A DNA stretch of 64,000 nt from Mycolicibacterium aromaticivorans JS19b1 = JCM 16368 (GTDB lineage Bacteria > Actinomycetota > Actinomycetes > Mycobacteriales > Mycobacteriaceae), in NCBI RefSeq assembly GCF_000559085.1, contig NZ_JALN02000001.1, forward strand, positions 4,278,001 to 4,342,000, in the 5' to 3' direction. A program made the position numbers and the translations under genes. The notes below the pieces were generated by a model. The model had not been told where the DNA came from. It did not search any database and was given only the letters and a program-made list of their open reading frames with translations. Each line of letters opens with the position of its first letter. The first letter of the stretch is position 1. Below are positions 8,563 to 18,386 of this stretch, piece by piece.

Positions 8563-8634
8563 ATGCGACGCATATCTGCTGTAGCGCGCCGCGTGCCGGA
8601 CCGCAAAGACATGTGTGGGTGCCATGGCGGCTGA
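8563..8634 (+). CDS. Small Cys-containing upstream peptide (possible leader)
   Basis: A 23-codon frame starts with ATG behind a strong Shine-Dalgarno (GAGAGGAG, 4-5 bases upstream) and ends MCGCHGG. It overlaps the start of the Mce-associated gene: that gene's ATG (8624) lies 8 bases before this stop and has no ribosome site of its own. This suggests translational coupling or a leader peptide. The early codons (ATA, TCT, GTA) are poor for this genome, so it may not be a conserved protein. Confidence 0.4.
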   Translation: MRRISAVARRVPDRKDMCGCHGG

Positions 8635-9334
8635 CGTGAACGAGGAGGCCGTCTCAGAAGCGCTGGCCGAGCTCGCCGAGGCCGAAGCCGCCGAGGCCGA
8701 AGCCCGAGCCGAGGCGGCGCGCGCCAAGGCCACCGCGGCGCGCTTGCGAGGTGCGGACCCCGATTCCACGGATGAGGACGCCGAAGACGCGGAAGACGCC
8801 GAAGACGACTTCGACGACGACGAACTCGAGCCCCGCGGCTGGTGGGCTCGTATCGGTGCGGTCACGGTGGCGGTGGCGGTGGTCGTGATCCTTGCCATCG
8901 CATCGATGGTGGTGACCGGCCTGATGCTCGTCGCGCACCAGAAGGTCGTCGCCCAACGGGCGCATCAAGCCGAGTTGGTGGCCGCGGCGCGCAAGGGCGT
9001 GATAGCGCTGTTGTCCATCGATTACAACCGGGCCAAGGCCGACGTCCAGCAGGTCATCGACTTGTCCACGGGAACGTTCAAGAACGATTTCACCAGGGGC
9101 GCAGACGATTTCGTCAAGACCGCTGAGCAGTCCAAGGCGGTCACCGTCGGCACGGTCAAATCTGCCGCTTTGGAGAAAGAGAGCGGCGACACCGGCTTGG
9201 TGCTGCTGGCTGCTTCTTCAACCGTAACCAATGCCAATGGGGCACATCAGGATCCGCGCGCATGGCGGATGAGCGTGACAGTGGCGCGGGATGGTGCCCA
9301 ATACAAGATGTCGAATGTGGAGTTCGTGCCATGA
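8624..9334 (+). CDS. Mce-associated membrane protein (first copy)
   Basis: A 236-aa protein. Residues 1-42 are an Ala/Glu coiled-coil-like helix, 43-70 a very acidic linker, 78-103 a single membrane helix, and the rest an NTF2-like extracytoplasmic domain ending YKMSNVEFVP. This is the layout of Mce-associated (Mas/Mam) proteins, which stabilise Mce lipid-import complexes in the cell envelope. No mce operon is in the window. ATG 8624 is preferred over GTG 8615. It ends in an ATGA overlap with the second copy, so the two are coupled. Possible job: envelope docking for the substrate catabolised by this cluster. Confidence 0.8.
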   Translation: MAADVNEEAVSEALAELAEAEAAEAEARAEAARAKATAARLRGADPDSTDEDAEDAEDAEDDFDDDELEPRGWWARIGAVTVAVAVVVILAIASMVVTGLMLVAHQKVVAQRAHQAELVAAARKGVIALLSIDYNRAKADVQQVIDLSTGTFKNDFTRGADDFVKTAEQSKAVTVGTVKSAALEKESGDTGLVLLAASSTVTNANGAHQDPRAWRMSVTVARDGAQYKMSNVEFVP

Positions 9335-10044
9335 GTAGTGACAAGGCCACCGAGCCCGTTGAGGGCGACAACAAGGCCACCGAGCCCGTTGAGGGCGACA
9401 AGAACACAGATGTAGGCGTCGTCGACGAGGAGTCGACCGCAACGGAACTCGATACGGAAACCACCGACGAGGCCGTCGAGGGCGACAAAGCCGCTGACGA
9501 CGCCAGTACCGAAGCCCAGACCCCGGCGTCGGGTGCACGGCGCGGTCCCCTGAGGTGGGCCGGTAGGCACTGGGCGGCGATCCTGCTGGTGGTGTTGCTG
9601 GTCGCCTCCGCGGGTGCCGCCGGCGGCGTCTACTGGTGGCTGTACCGGCCGGACCAGCAGACCAATTCCGCGGCTCAGCAGCAGGCGATCAACGCCGCCC
9701 GCGACGGCACGGTGGCCTTGCTGTCGTACTCCCCGGAGAGCCTCGACAAGGACCTGGCCAACGCCAAGTCGCACCTCACCGGCGAATTCCTCAAGTACTA
9801 CAGCCAATTCACCGACCAGATCGTCGCGCCGGCGGCCAAGCAGAAGGGCGTCAAGACCGAGGCGACCGTCGCGCGTGCGGCGCTCTCGGAGATGCATCCC
9901 AGCGACGCGACGGTGCTGGTCTTCGTCAATCAGGTGACCACGAGCAAGGATCGGCCAGATCCGGCCCTGGCGACCAGCAGCGTCATGGTGAAGCTGACCA
10001 AGACCGACGGCCACTGGTTGATCTCCGAGTTCAACCCGATCTAG
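9331..10044 (+). CDS. Mce-associated membrane protein (second copy)
   Basis: A 237-aa relative of the preceding protein: an acidic, low-complexity cytoplasmic N-terminus (1-70), a membrane helix (81-104) and an NTF2-like outer domain ending GHWLISEFNPI. The N-terminus holds a duplicated 10-residue unit (KATEPVEGDN then KATEPVEGDK), encoded by the repeat at 9343-9402. The start overlaps the previous stop (ATGA). In mce loci these proteins also occur in tandem, so the pair probably works as a heteromer. Next gene 25 bases downstream. Confidence 0.8.
   Translation: MSSDKATEPVEGDNKATEPVEGDKNTDVGVVDEESTATELDTETTDEAVEGDKAADDASTEAQTPASGARRGPLRWAGRHWAAILLVVLLVASAGAAGGVYWWLYRPDQQTNSAAQQQAINAARDGTVALLSYSPESLDKDLANAKSHLTGEFLKYYSQFTDQIVAPAAKQKGVKTEATVARAALSEMHPSDATVLVFVNQVTTSKDRPDPALATSSVMVKLTKTDGHWLISEFNPI
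9343..9402 (+). repeat. 30-bp tandem duplication inside the Mce-associated gene
   Basis: Two adjacent 30-base units (9343-9372 and 9373-9402) differ only at the last base. They keep the frame and add ten residues to the disordered N-terminus. This looks like a recent replication-slippage duplication. Confidence 0.85.
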
Positions 10045-10069
10045 GCCCGCTGAGTAGGAGGACCAATCG

Positions 10070-11566
10070 ATGAGCGTGGCACTGTTGTTGGAGATGGCCG
10101 CCTCCGATGCCGAGCGCGTCGGGGTGGTCAGCGACGACCAGCGACTCACCGTGGGCGAGCTGAACACGCTCGCCGACGGCGGGGCGGGCGTCATCGACTC
10201 CCGCGGTGCAGGCAGCGTGGTCTACGTCGGCCTCGGCGGAGTCATGCTGCCGCTGCTCATCTTCGCCTCGGCGCGTGCCGCACGGACGTTCACGCCGCTG
10301 AACTATCGCCTGTCGGCCGAGGCGCTGGCCGAACTCATCGAGCGGCTACCCGACCCGTTGATCGTCTTCGACGCCGAATATGCCGACGTGGTGGCCGGTT
10401 TGGGCGCGGCGCGAATCGAATCACGGGAATTCCTGGCCGCGGCAGCGACGGCCGAGCCGGTCGCCGAATTCCCGGACCCCGACGACATCGCGGTCGTGCT
10501 GTTCACCTCCGGCACCACGTCGCGGCCCAAAGCCGTCGAACTGTCGCACAACAACCTCACCAGCTATGTGACCGGCACTGTCGAGTTCGCATCCGCCGAG
10601 CCCGGTGATGCCGCACTGATCTGCGTGCCGCCGTACCACATCGCCGGTGTCAGTGCGGCGCTGTCGAATCTGTACGCCGGCCGTAAGATGGTGTACCTGC
10701 GCAAGTTCGACGCGCGGGAGTGGATCCGGCTGGCGTCCACCGAAGCGGTCACCAGCGCCACGGTGGTCCCGACCATGCTCGATCGCATCATCACCGAGCT
10801 GGAGACCAACCCCACGCCGCTGCCGTCGCTGCGGTCACTGGCATACGGCGGCTCCAAGGTTGCCCTGCCACTGGTACGCAAGGCGCTCGAGCTGCTGCCC
10901 GGAGTGGGCTTCGTCAACGCCTACGGCCTGACCGAAACCAGTTCCACCATCGCCGTTCTCGGCCCGGACGACCACCGGGCGGCTCATGCGGCCGCGGACG
11001 AGTCGGCCCGCAAAAGGCTCGGCTCGGTCGGCCAGCCCGTACCGGGGATCGAGGTGCAGATCCGCGCCGACGACGGTACGGTCCTGGGCCCCGAGGAGGT
11101 CGGCGAACTCTACGTCCGCGGCGATCAGGTGTCCGGCCGCTACGCCGAGATCGGCTCGGTGCTCGACGCCGAAGGCTGGTTCCCCACCAAGGATGTCGCC
11201 TACCTCGATGCCGACGGATACCTGTTCATCGGCGGACGCTCCGACGACACCATCATCCGCGGCGGGGAGAACATCGCCCCGGCGGAGGTGGAGGACGTCC
11301 TCGTCGAGCATCCCCACGTGCGGGACGTCGCCGTCGTCGGCGTCGAGGACGACGAATGGGGCCAGATCATGGTCGCCGTCGTCGTGCCCGTCGCCGACAT
11401 CACCCCGGATCCGGAAGACCTGCGCGCCCACGTGCGCACCCAGCTGCGTGGTTCACGCACCCCGGACCGGGTGGTGTTCCGCCACGAATTGCCCACCACA
11501 CCGACCGGCAAGGTACTGCGCCGCCAGCTTGCCGACGAGCTCAAGTCGCCGACCGCCACCCCGTGA
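10070..11566 (+). CDS. Acyl-CoA synthetase (second AMP-binding ligase)
   Basis: A 498-aa ANL ligase with FTSGTTSRPKA (from about 145), NAYGLTETSS, the hinge FIGGRSDDTIIRGGENIAPAEVE and the C-terminal Lys in TPTGKVLRR. It is distinct from the ligase at 6911-8371, so the cluster can activate at least two acids or one acid at two stages. AGGAGG lies 9 bases before the ATG. The next gene starts 16 bases after the stop with its own AGGAGG. Confidence 0.87.
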   Translation: MSVALLLEMAASDAERVGVVSDDQRLTVGELNTLADGGAGVIDSRGAGSVVYVGLGGVMLPLLIFASARAARTFTPLNYRLSAEALAELIERLPDPLIVFDAEYADVVAGLGAARIESREFLAAAATAEPVAEFPDPDDIAVVLFTSGTTSRPKAVELSHNNLTSYVTGTVEFASAEPGDAALICVPPYHIAGVSAALSNLYAGRKMVYLRKFDAREWIRLASTEAVTSATVVPTMLDRIITELETNPTPLPSLRSLAYGGSKVALPLVRKALELLPGVGFVNAYGLTETSSTIAVLGPDDHRAAHAAADESARKRLGSVGQPVPGIEVQIRADDGTVLGPEEVGELYVRGDQVSGRYAEIGSVLDAEGWFPTKDVAYLDADGYLFIGGRSDDTIIRGGENIAPAEVEDVLVEHPHVRDVAVVGVEDDEWGQIMVAVVVPVADITPDPEDLRAHVRTQLRGSRTPDRVVFRHELPTTPTGKVLRRQLADELKSPTATP

Positions 11567-11582
11567 TCCCAGGAGGACCACC

Positions 11583-11885
11583 ATGATCAAGACCGGTACC
11601 CGACTGCAGAGCCAGGTATGCGACACCCAGGTGATCGTCGTGCGCTCATCGGAAAGTCTCGACGACCTGCGGGCCGGCGGCGTCCCGATGATCCCGCTGG
11701 ATGGCGAGAAAACCGAAGGCGCCCAACTGGATCCGGATTTCTCCGGCGGCACCGTGATGGGCAAGCGCTACGTCGACTCCGACGGCGCCGAACTCCTGGT
11801 CACCAAGGCCGGAGCCGGCAGTCTCAGTGTCGGCACCACACCGTTGGAGCAGAAGACCGCAAAACCGCTGCCGGCCAGCGACTAG
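11583..11885 (+). CDS. Conserved-looking 100-aa protein of unknown function
   Basis: I do not recognise a named family. The protein begins MIKTGTRLQSQVCDTQVIVVR, has one Cys (C13), no signal or membrane segment, and reads as a small beta-rich domain. A strong AGGAGG precedes the ATG and it sits between the second ligase and the next unknown gene with 8-16 base gaps, so it is certainly part of the operon. Its placement suggests an accessory or carrier role for the ligase, but this is a guess from position only. Confidence 0.75.
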   Translation: MIKTGTRLQSQVCDTQVIVVRSSESLDDLRAGGVPMIPLDGEKTEGAQLDPDFSGGTVMGKRYVDSDGAELLVTKAGAGSLSVGTTPLEQKTAKPLPASD

Positions 11886-11893
11886 GGGTCGGC

Positions 11894-12532
11894 ATGGACG
11901 GCGCGGCGGAGGTCGAGACCCACACGCTCGTGCTGGCTATGGACTACCGGGTCCCGGATCCCAGCCGGGTCTGGCCGGTGCTGCAACGCAGCGAGTCCGC
12001 GCTCGCCGATCTCGGCGCACATTACGTGCTGGTCTACACCTCGACGCGCGAGCATGGTCGCGTCATGGTCACCATCTCGCTGCGGAGCAAAGAACCCATC
12101 CTCGAGGTGCTGCGCTCGCGGGTGTTCCTCAACTGGTTCGACGCTGTCGGCCTCGACGACATCCCCGCCATCTTCGCCGGCGAGACGGTGGACAAGGTCA
12201 CGCTCGTCGAGCCGACCGAGGAGACCCCGCCGGGGGTGATCGTCGGGGCGATCGCCGCGGTCGACGACGTGCCGGCGATGATCGGGCGAGTTCACCAGGG
12301 ACTGCCCCGATTCGAGGCCGCGGGGGTGCGGGCCGTGCGCATCTTCAAGGCCTTCGACGACGACCACGAAGTGATGATCCTGCAGGAACTGGACGACGAG
12401 GCCGACGCCTCCGACTGGGTGAATCATCCCGACGTGGCGGCGGAGTGGATGGGGCACACCGGAGTCGGCGCCTACCCACCGGTCTTCGTCGGCCGCCTGC
12501 AGCACATCATGCGGCTGGACGAGAACGGCTGA
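11894..12532 (+). CDS. Unknown 212-aa protein with two similar alpha/beta halves
   Basis: No named family recognised. The two halves (about 8-100 and 112-208) each show a strand-helix-strand-strand-helix-strand order and comparable landmarks (LRSKEPILEVLRSRVFLNWF and LDDEADASDWVNHPDVAAEW). This suggests a duplicated ferredoxin-like or dimeric alpha-beta-barrel domain, as in small monooxygenases and dehydratases. No signal or membrane helix. An AGGGG precedes the ATG and the flanking genes lie 8-10 bases away, within the same operon. Confidence 0.75.
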   Translation: MDGAAEVETHTLVLAMDYRVPDPSRVWPVLQRSESALADLGAHYVLVYTSTREHGRVMVTISLRSKEPILEVLRSRVFLNWFDAVGLDDIPAIFAGETVDKVTLVEPTEETPPGVIVGAIAAVDDVPAMIGRVHQGLPRFEAAGVRAVRIFKAFDDDHEVMILQELDDEADASDWVNHPDVAAEWMGHTGVGAYPPVFVGRLQHIMRLDENG

Positions 12533-12542
12533 GGGCCGATCG

Positions 12543-12746
12543 ATGTTCGTCTGCCTCTGCAACGGTGTCACCAGCCAGGTGGTGGCCGAGGCCGTCGAGG
12601 CGGGCGCCACCACCACCAAACAGGTCGCGACGGCGTGCGGAGCGGGCGCCGAGTGCGGCCGCTGCCGTCGCACGGTACGCGCCATCATCGACGCGGCCGA
12701 TGCGGCGGAACACCAGCGCCACAACGGCTTCCGACCCAAGGGGTGA
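12543..12746 (+). CDS. Bfd-like [2Fe-2S] protein
   Basis: A 67-aa protein with the bacterioferritin-associated ferredoxin (BFD) pattern: CLC near the N-terminus (C4, C6) and CxxxxxCGRC (C32, C38, C41), supplying the four cluster Cys plus one extra. Bfd normally releases iron from bacterioferritin, but no bacterioferritin gene is present here. Within a catabolic operon it is more likely an electron carrier or a partner of a redox enzyme. GAGGGCCG precedes the ATG. The SnoaL-like gene follows after 3 bases. Confidence 0.85.
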   Translation: MFVCLCNGVTSQVVAEAVEAGATTTKQVATACGAGAECGRCRRTVRAIIDAADAAEHQRHNGFRPKG

Positions 12747-12749
12747 GGT

Positions 12750-13208
12750 ATGGATGTGCAGCGCATCAGCGACGAACTCGAGATCGCGTCGGTGCTGCAC
12801 CGCTACGCCCGGGCAGTCGACACCCACGACTGGGATCTGCTGCGGTCACTGTTCACCGACGATGCCCGTCTCGACTACAGCTCCGTCGGTGGGCCGGCTG
12901 CGGGCCGCGACGAGGTGTGCTCCTGGCTGGAGCGCTCGCTGACACTGATGCCGATGACTCAGCACTTCATCACCAACATCGAGGCTGATATCGACGGCGA
13001 CACCGCAACGGTGCGGGCGATGTTCTACAACCCGATGCTGCTGCCGGGCGCGACTGAGACAAGCGCGTGCGGCGGCAACTACCACCACGTTATGGTCCGC
13101 ACCGACAGCGGATGGCGCAGCAGGCAGCTGCGCGAGGAGAACCTCTGGTTCGACAATCCGCCGAGTCCGCACAGGCGGGCGGAGTTGACCGAGGAGGCCG
13201 AGACATGA
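12750..13208 (+). CDS. SnoaL-like (NTF2 fold) protein
   Basis: A 152-aa protein of the SnoaL-like/scytalone-dehydratase superfamily. It shows the typical start (EIASVLHRYARAVDTHDWDLLRSLFTDDARLDY) in outline, a mid-domain His (MTQHFITNIEADID) and a second His pair (GNYHHVMV). Such proteins are often dehydratases or isomerases in ring degradation. It overlaps the SDR gene by 4 bases (ATGA). A GGTGAGGT lies before the ATG. Confidence 0.82.
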   Translation: MDVQRISDELEIASVLHRYARAVDTHDWDLLRSLFTDDARLDYSSVGGPAAGRDEVCSWLERSLTLMPMTQHFITNIEADIDGDTATVRAMFYNPMLLPGATETSACGGNYHHVMVRTDSGWRSRQLREENLWFDNPPSPHRRAELTEEAET

Positions 13209-13942
13209 GTGGTGTCATCGTCACCGGAGCCGCGTCGGGGATCGGCCGTGCTTGCGCCGAGGCGCTGATCGCCGACGGACGCCGAGTCGCGCTGTGGGAC
13301 ATCGCCCCGGCGGTTGCGGAGGTGGCCGAGGCGCTCGGCATGCCGCACACCGTGATCGACGTGTGCGACGGCGCCGCCGTGAGCGCCGCCGTCGATGCTG
13401 CCGCTGCCGCTATGGACGGAATCGACGGGCTGGTGCACGCCGCCGGCCGGGTCATCGCCGAACCGGTAGGCGCTTTCACCGAGGAATCGTGGGACGCGGT
13501 GCTCGACGTCAACCTGCGCGCCCAGGCGATCCTTTCGCAGGTGCTGCTGCCACATCTGCAGGAGGCTGCCCGCGCCGGCGCCGCCCCCGCGATCGTCGGC
13601 ATCTCGAGCATCGAAGGACTGACCGCCAACCCGTTCATCCCCGCCTACTGCGCCTCCAAGGCCGGCCTGCTGGGGCTGACCCGATCGATGGCAGCTCAGC
13701 TCGGTCCGGAAGGGATCCGGGTCAACGCGGTGTGCCCCGGCTTCATTCGCACCCCGATGCTGCAGATCGCCCTCGACGTCGACGAGGTGCGCGAAGGCTT
13801 CGAGGCGGCCGCACCGATCGGCAGGCTGGGGAACCCGAACGAGGTCGCCGCGGCAGTGGCGTTCCTGATGTCGCCGAAGGCGTCGTTCATCACCGGCGCC
13901 CACCTGGTGGTCGACGGGGGAGTGACCAGCAGACATCCCTGA
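13205..13942 (+). CDS. Short-chain dehydrogenase/reductase
   Basis: A 245-aa classical SDR: cofactor loop TGAASGIG (7-14), catalytic S134 (GISS), Y148 and K152 in YCASK, and a C-terminal GAHLVVDGGV. It oxidises a hydroxyl or reduces a ketone with NAD(P). It is the last gene of the plus-strand catabolic operon, joined by ATGA to the SnoaL-like gene. Two DosR boxes start just after its stop, so the next unit is separately regulated. Confidence 0.9.
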   Translation: MSGVIVTGAASGIGRACAEALIADGRRVALWDIAPAVAEVAEALGMPHTVIDVCDGAAVSAAVDAAAAAMDGIDGLVHAAGRVIAEPVGAFTEESWDAVLDVNLRAQAILSQVLLPHLQEAARAGAAPAIVGISSIEGLTANPFIPAYCASKAGLLGLTRSMAAQLGPEGIRVNAVCPGFIRTPMLQIALDVDEVREGFEAAAPIGRLGNPNEVAAAVAFLMSPKASFITGAHLVVDGGVTSRHP

Positions 13943-13951
13943 CGCTGGGAT

Positions 13952-13993
13952 CAGCCCACTCAAGTCCCCTCAGCTTGGGACTTACGCCCCTGT
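13952..13993 (+). promoter_or_regulatory. Two adjacent DosR (DevR) boxes
   Basis: The DosR consensus is TTSGGGACTWWAGTCCCSAA. The box at 13974-13993 carries TTGGGACTTACGCCCC. The one at 13952-13971 reads GGGGACTTGAGT on the minus strand. Their centres are 22 bp apart, the usual paired layout of DosR promoters, and they end 32 bases before the nitroreductase ATG. Confidence 0.72.
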
Positions 13994-14025
13994 CAGATCC
14001 TGGGTGGCGCGGCGACAGTGGACAT

Positions 14026-15015
14026 ATGAGCGTGCAGTTTCCCGAGCCCGAGACGATTCGGACTGTGCTGAGCCTGGCGATGCGGGCACCGTCGGTGCAC
14101 AATTCGCAGCCCTGGCACTGGCGGGTCGGGCCCAGCAGCCTGCATCTGTACGCCGATTCCAGCAGACACCTGCCGAACACCGATCCCGACCGGCGCGACT
14201 TGCTGGTCAGCTGCGGTGCCGCTCTGCACCATTGCACCGTCGCGTTGGCCGCGCTGGGGTGGCAGGCCAAGATCCAGCGGTTCCCCGATCCGGCCGACGG
14301 CGCTCACCTGGCGTCGATCGAGGTGCAGCCGCTCGCCGCCGGTGAACTCGATGTCACCCTGGCCGCGGCGATCACCCGGCGTCGTACGGATCGGCGCAAC
14401 TTCAGCTCGTGGCCGGTACCCGGTGGTGACATCGCGTTGATGGGTGCCCGCGCCGCACGGGCGGGGGTGATGCTGCGTCAGCTGGACCTGCTGCCGCATC
14501 TGACGGAGATCGTCGCCCAATCGGTGTCCAGGCACGCCGCTGACGCCGACTACCTCAGTGAGCTCAGCGCCTGGAGTGGTAGGTACGGGTCGCTGGCGGG
14601 AGTGCCCGCCCACAACACTCCCGCACCCGATCAGCACGCGACGCTGCCGGCCCGAGTGTTCGCAGGCCCGATCCTGGCGCAGCCGTCGGAAACACCTGCC
14701 GCCGAGGACAACGCCGTCCTGCTCGCGCTCGGCACCGAGACCGACGATGACCTGGCCCGGTTGCGCGCCGGCGAGGCGACCAGTCTGGTACTGCTGTCCG
14801 CCACCGCAATGGGGTTGGCGACATGCCCGGTCACCGAGCCGCTGGAGATCAGCGAGACACGAGACGCGGTGCGCGAAGATGTCTTCGGTACAACCGGCTA
14901 TCCGCAGATGCTGGTGCGTATCGGCTGGGCGGCGGTGAACGCCGACCCACTGCCTGCCACCCCGCGCCGGCCATTCTCTGAAGTGGTCGGCGGCCTCGAC
15001 AGTCGTGTTGCGTGA
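14026..15015 (+). CDS. Acg-family nitroreductase-like protein (Rv2032-type)
   Basis: A 329-aa protein of the mycobacterial Acg family: the opening MRAPSVHNSQPWHWRV and the late GLATCPVTEPLEI are characteristic. Acg proteins are FMN-binding nitroreductase relatives whose active-site lid closes over the flavin. They are strongly induced by hypoxia and NO through DosR and may store flavin rather than reduce substrates. ATG 14026 lies behind paired DosR boxes. The USP gene follows after 20 bases and is probably co-transcribed. Confidence 0.88.
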   Translation: MSVQFPEPETIRTVLSLAMRAPSVHNSQPWHWRVGPSSLHLYADSSRHLPNTDPDRRDLLVSCGAALHHCTVALAALGWQAKIQRFPDPADGAHLASIEVQPLAAGELDVTLAAAITRRRTDRRNFSSWPVPGGDIALMGARAARAGVMLRQLDLLPHLTEIVAQSVSRHAADADYLSELSAWSGRYGSLAGVPAHNTPAPDQHATLPARVFAGPILAQPSETPAAEDNAVLLALGTETDDDLARLRAGEATSLVLLSATAMGLATCPVTEPLEISETRDAVREDVFGTTGYPQMLVRIGWAAVNADPLPATPRRPFSEVVGGLDSRVA

Positions 15016-15035
15016 CAACCCGGAAGGAATATCAC

Positions 15036-15917
15036 ATGTCAACCTCTGCAACGAAATACGACATCGTCGTCGGTGTCGACGGATCCCCGGAGTCGAAGAC
15101 CGCCGTCGACTGGGCGGCACGCGACGCGGCGTTGCGGGGGGCGCAGGTGCACCTGGTGCATGTGCTCAGCTCGCCCGTGGTGATGACGTTCCCCGAAGTG
15201 CCCGTTCCCAGCGGTTACCTTCAGTGGCAGGAGGATTCGGCTCGCGAGATTCTGGAGAGCGCGGCTGAAACCGTCGCAGCGGCCAGCAAGGACGTGGAGG
15301 TCACCGCCGAGATCGTAAGTGGTTCTCCGGTGCCGACGCTGGCCGATCTGTCCAAAGACGCCCAGCTGATCGTGGTCGGATGCCGGGGTCGCGGTGCGCT
15401 GGCCCGCAGTCTTCTGGGCTCGGTCAGCACCGGCCTCGTCCACCACGCGCACTGCCCGGTGGCGATCATCCACGACGAGGACCTGCTGACGGCTCGCCCG
15501 TCGAAGGCCCCGGTGGTCGTCGGCGTCGACGGCTCACCGGCCTCGGAGAAGGCGTTGGAAATCGCGTTCGAGCAAGCCTCGTTGCGTGGGGTGGAACTGG
15601 TCGCCGTGCACGCCTGGAGTGACACCGGGTTGTTCGAATTCCCCGGTCTGGACTGGTCGGCACTGCGGACGATTGCCGAGGAGACACTGGCCGAGCGGCT
15701 GGCCGGCTGGCAGGAGCGCTACCCCGATGTCGTCGTGCACCGGCTGGTGGTGGCCGACCGGCCCGCACAACAGCTCATCGAGCAGTCGGAGTCGGCCCAG
15801 TTGACAGTGCTCGGCAGCCACGGACGTGGCGGATTCGCCGGGATGCTGCTGGGGTCGGTCAGCACCGCGGTGGTGCACGGATCCCGGCAGCCCGTGATCG
15901 TCGCGCGCAGCGGCTAG
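15036..15917 (+). CDS. Tandem universal stress protein
   Basis: A 293-aa protein of two USP domains, about 8-145 and 155-293. Each starts with a VVGVDGS strand and carries an ATP-binding GxxGxxxxxxxxGS signature (GCRGRGALARSLLGSVS and GSHGRGGFAGMLLGSVS). DosR-regulon USPs bind ATP and contribute to dormancy. GGAAGGA lies upstream of ATG 15036, preferred over GTG 15012. Convergent with devS, whose stop is 25 bases away. Confidence 0.92.
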   Translation: MSTSATKYDIVVGVDGSPESKTAVDWAARDAALRGAQVHLVHVLSSPVVMTFPEVPVPSGYLQWQEDSAREILESAAETVAAASKDVEVTAEIVSGSPVPTLADLSKDAQLIVVGCRGRGALARSLLGSVSTGLVHHAHCPVAIIHDEDLLTARPSKAPVVVGVDGSPASEKALEIAFEQASLRGVELVAVHAWSDTGLFEFPGLDWSALRTIAEETLAERLAGWQERYPDVVVHRLVVADRPAQQLIEQSESAQLTVLGSHGRGGFAGMLLGSVSTAVVHGSRQPVIVARSG

Positions 15918-15942
15918 GCTCAAACCCATGGGGCTCAACGGC

Positions 15943-18353
<2,411 letters not shown>

Positions 18354-18386
18354 GCCGCAACGATATCGGGAGTTCGCTGTCGCGTG

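Noticed and set aside
9343..9402. Possible CRISPR or VNTR array
   Set aside because: Only two adjacent coding copies with no spacers; it is a simple slippage duplication.
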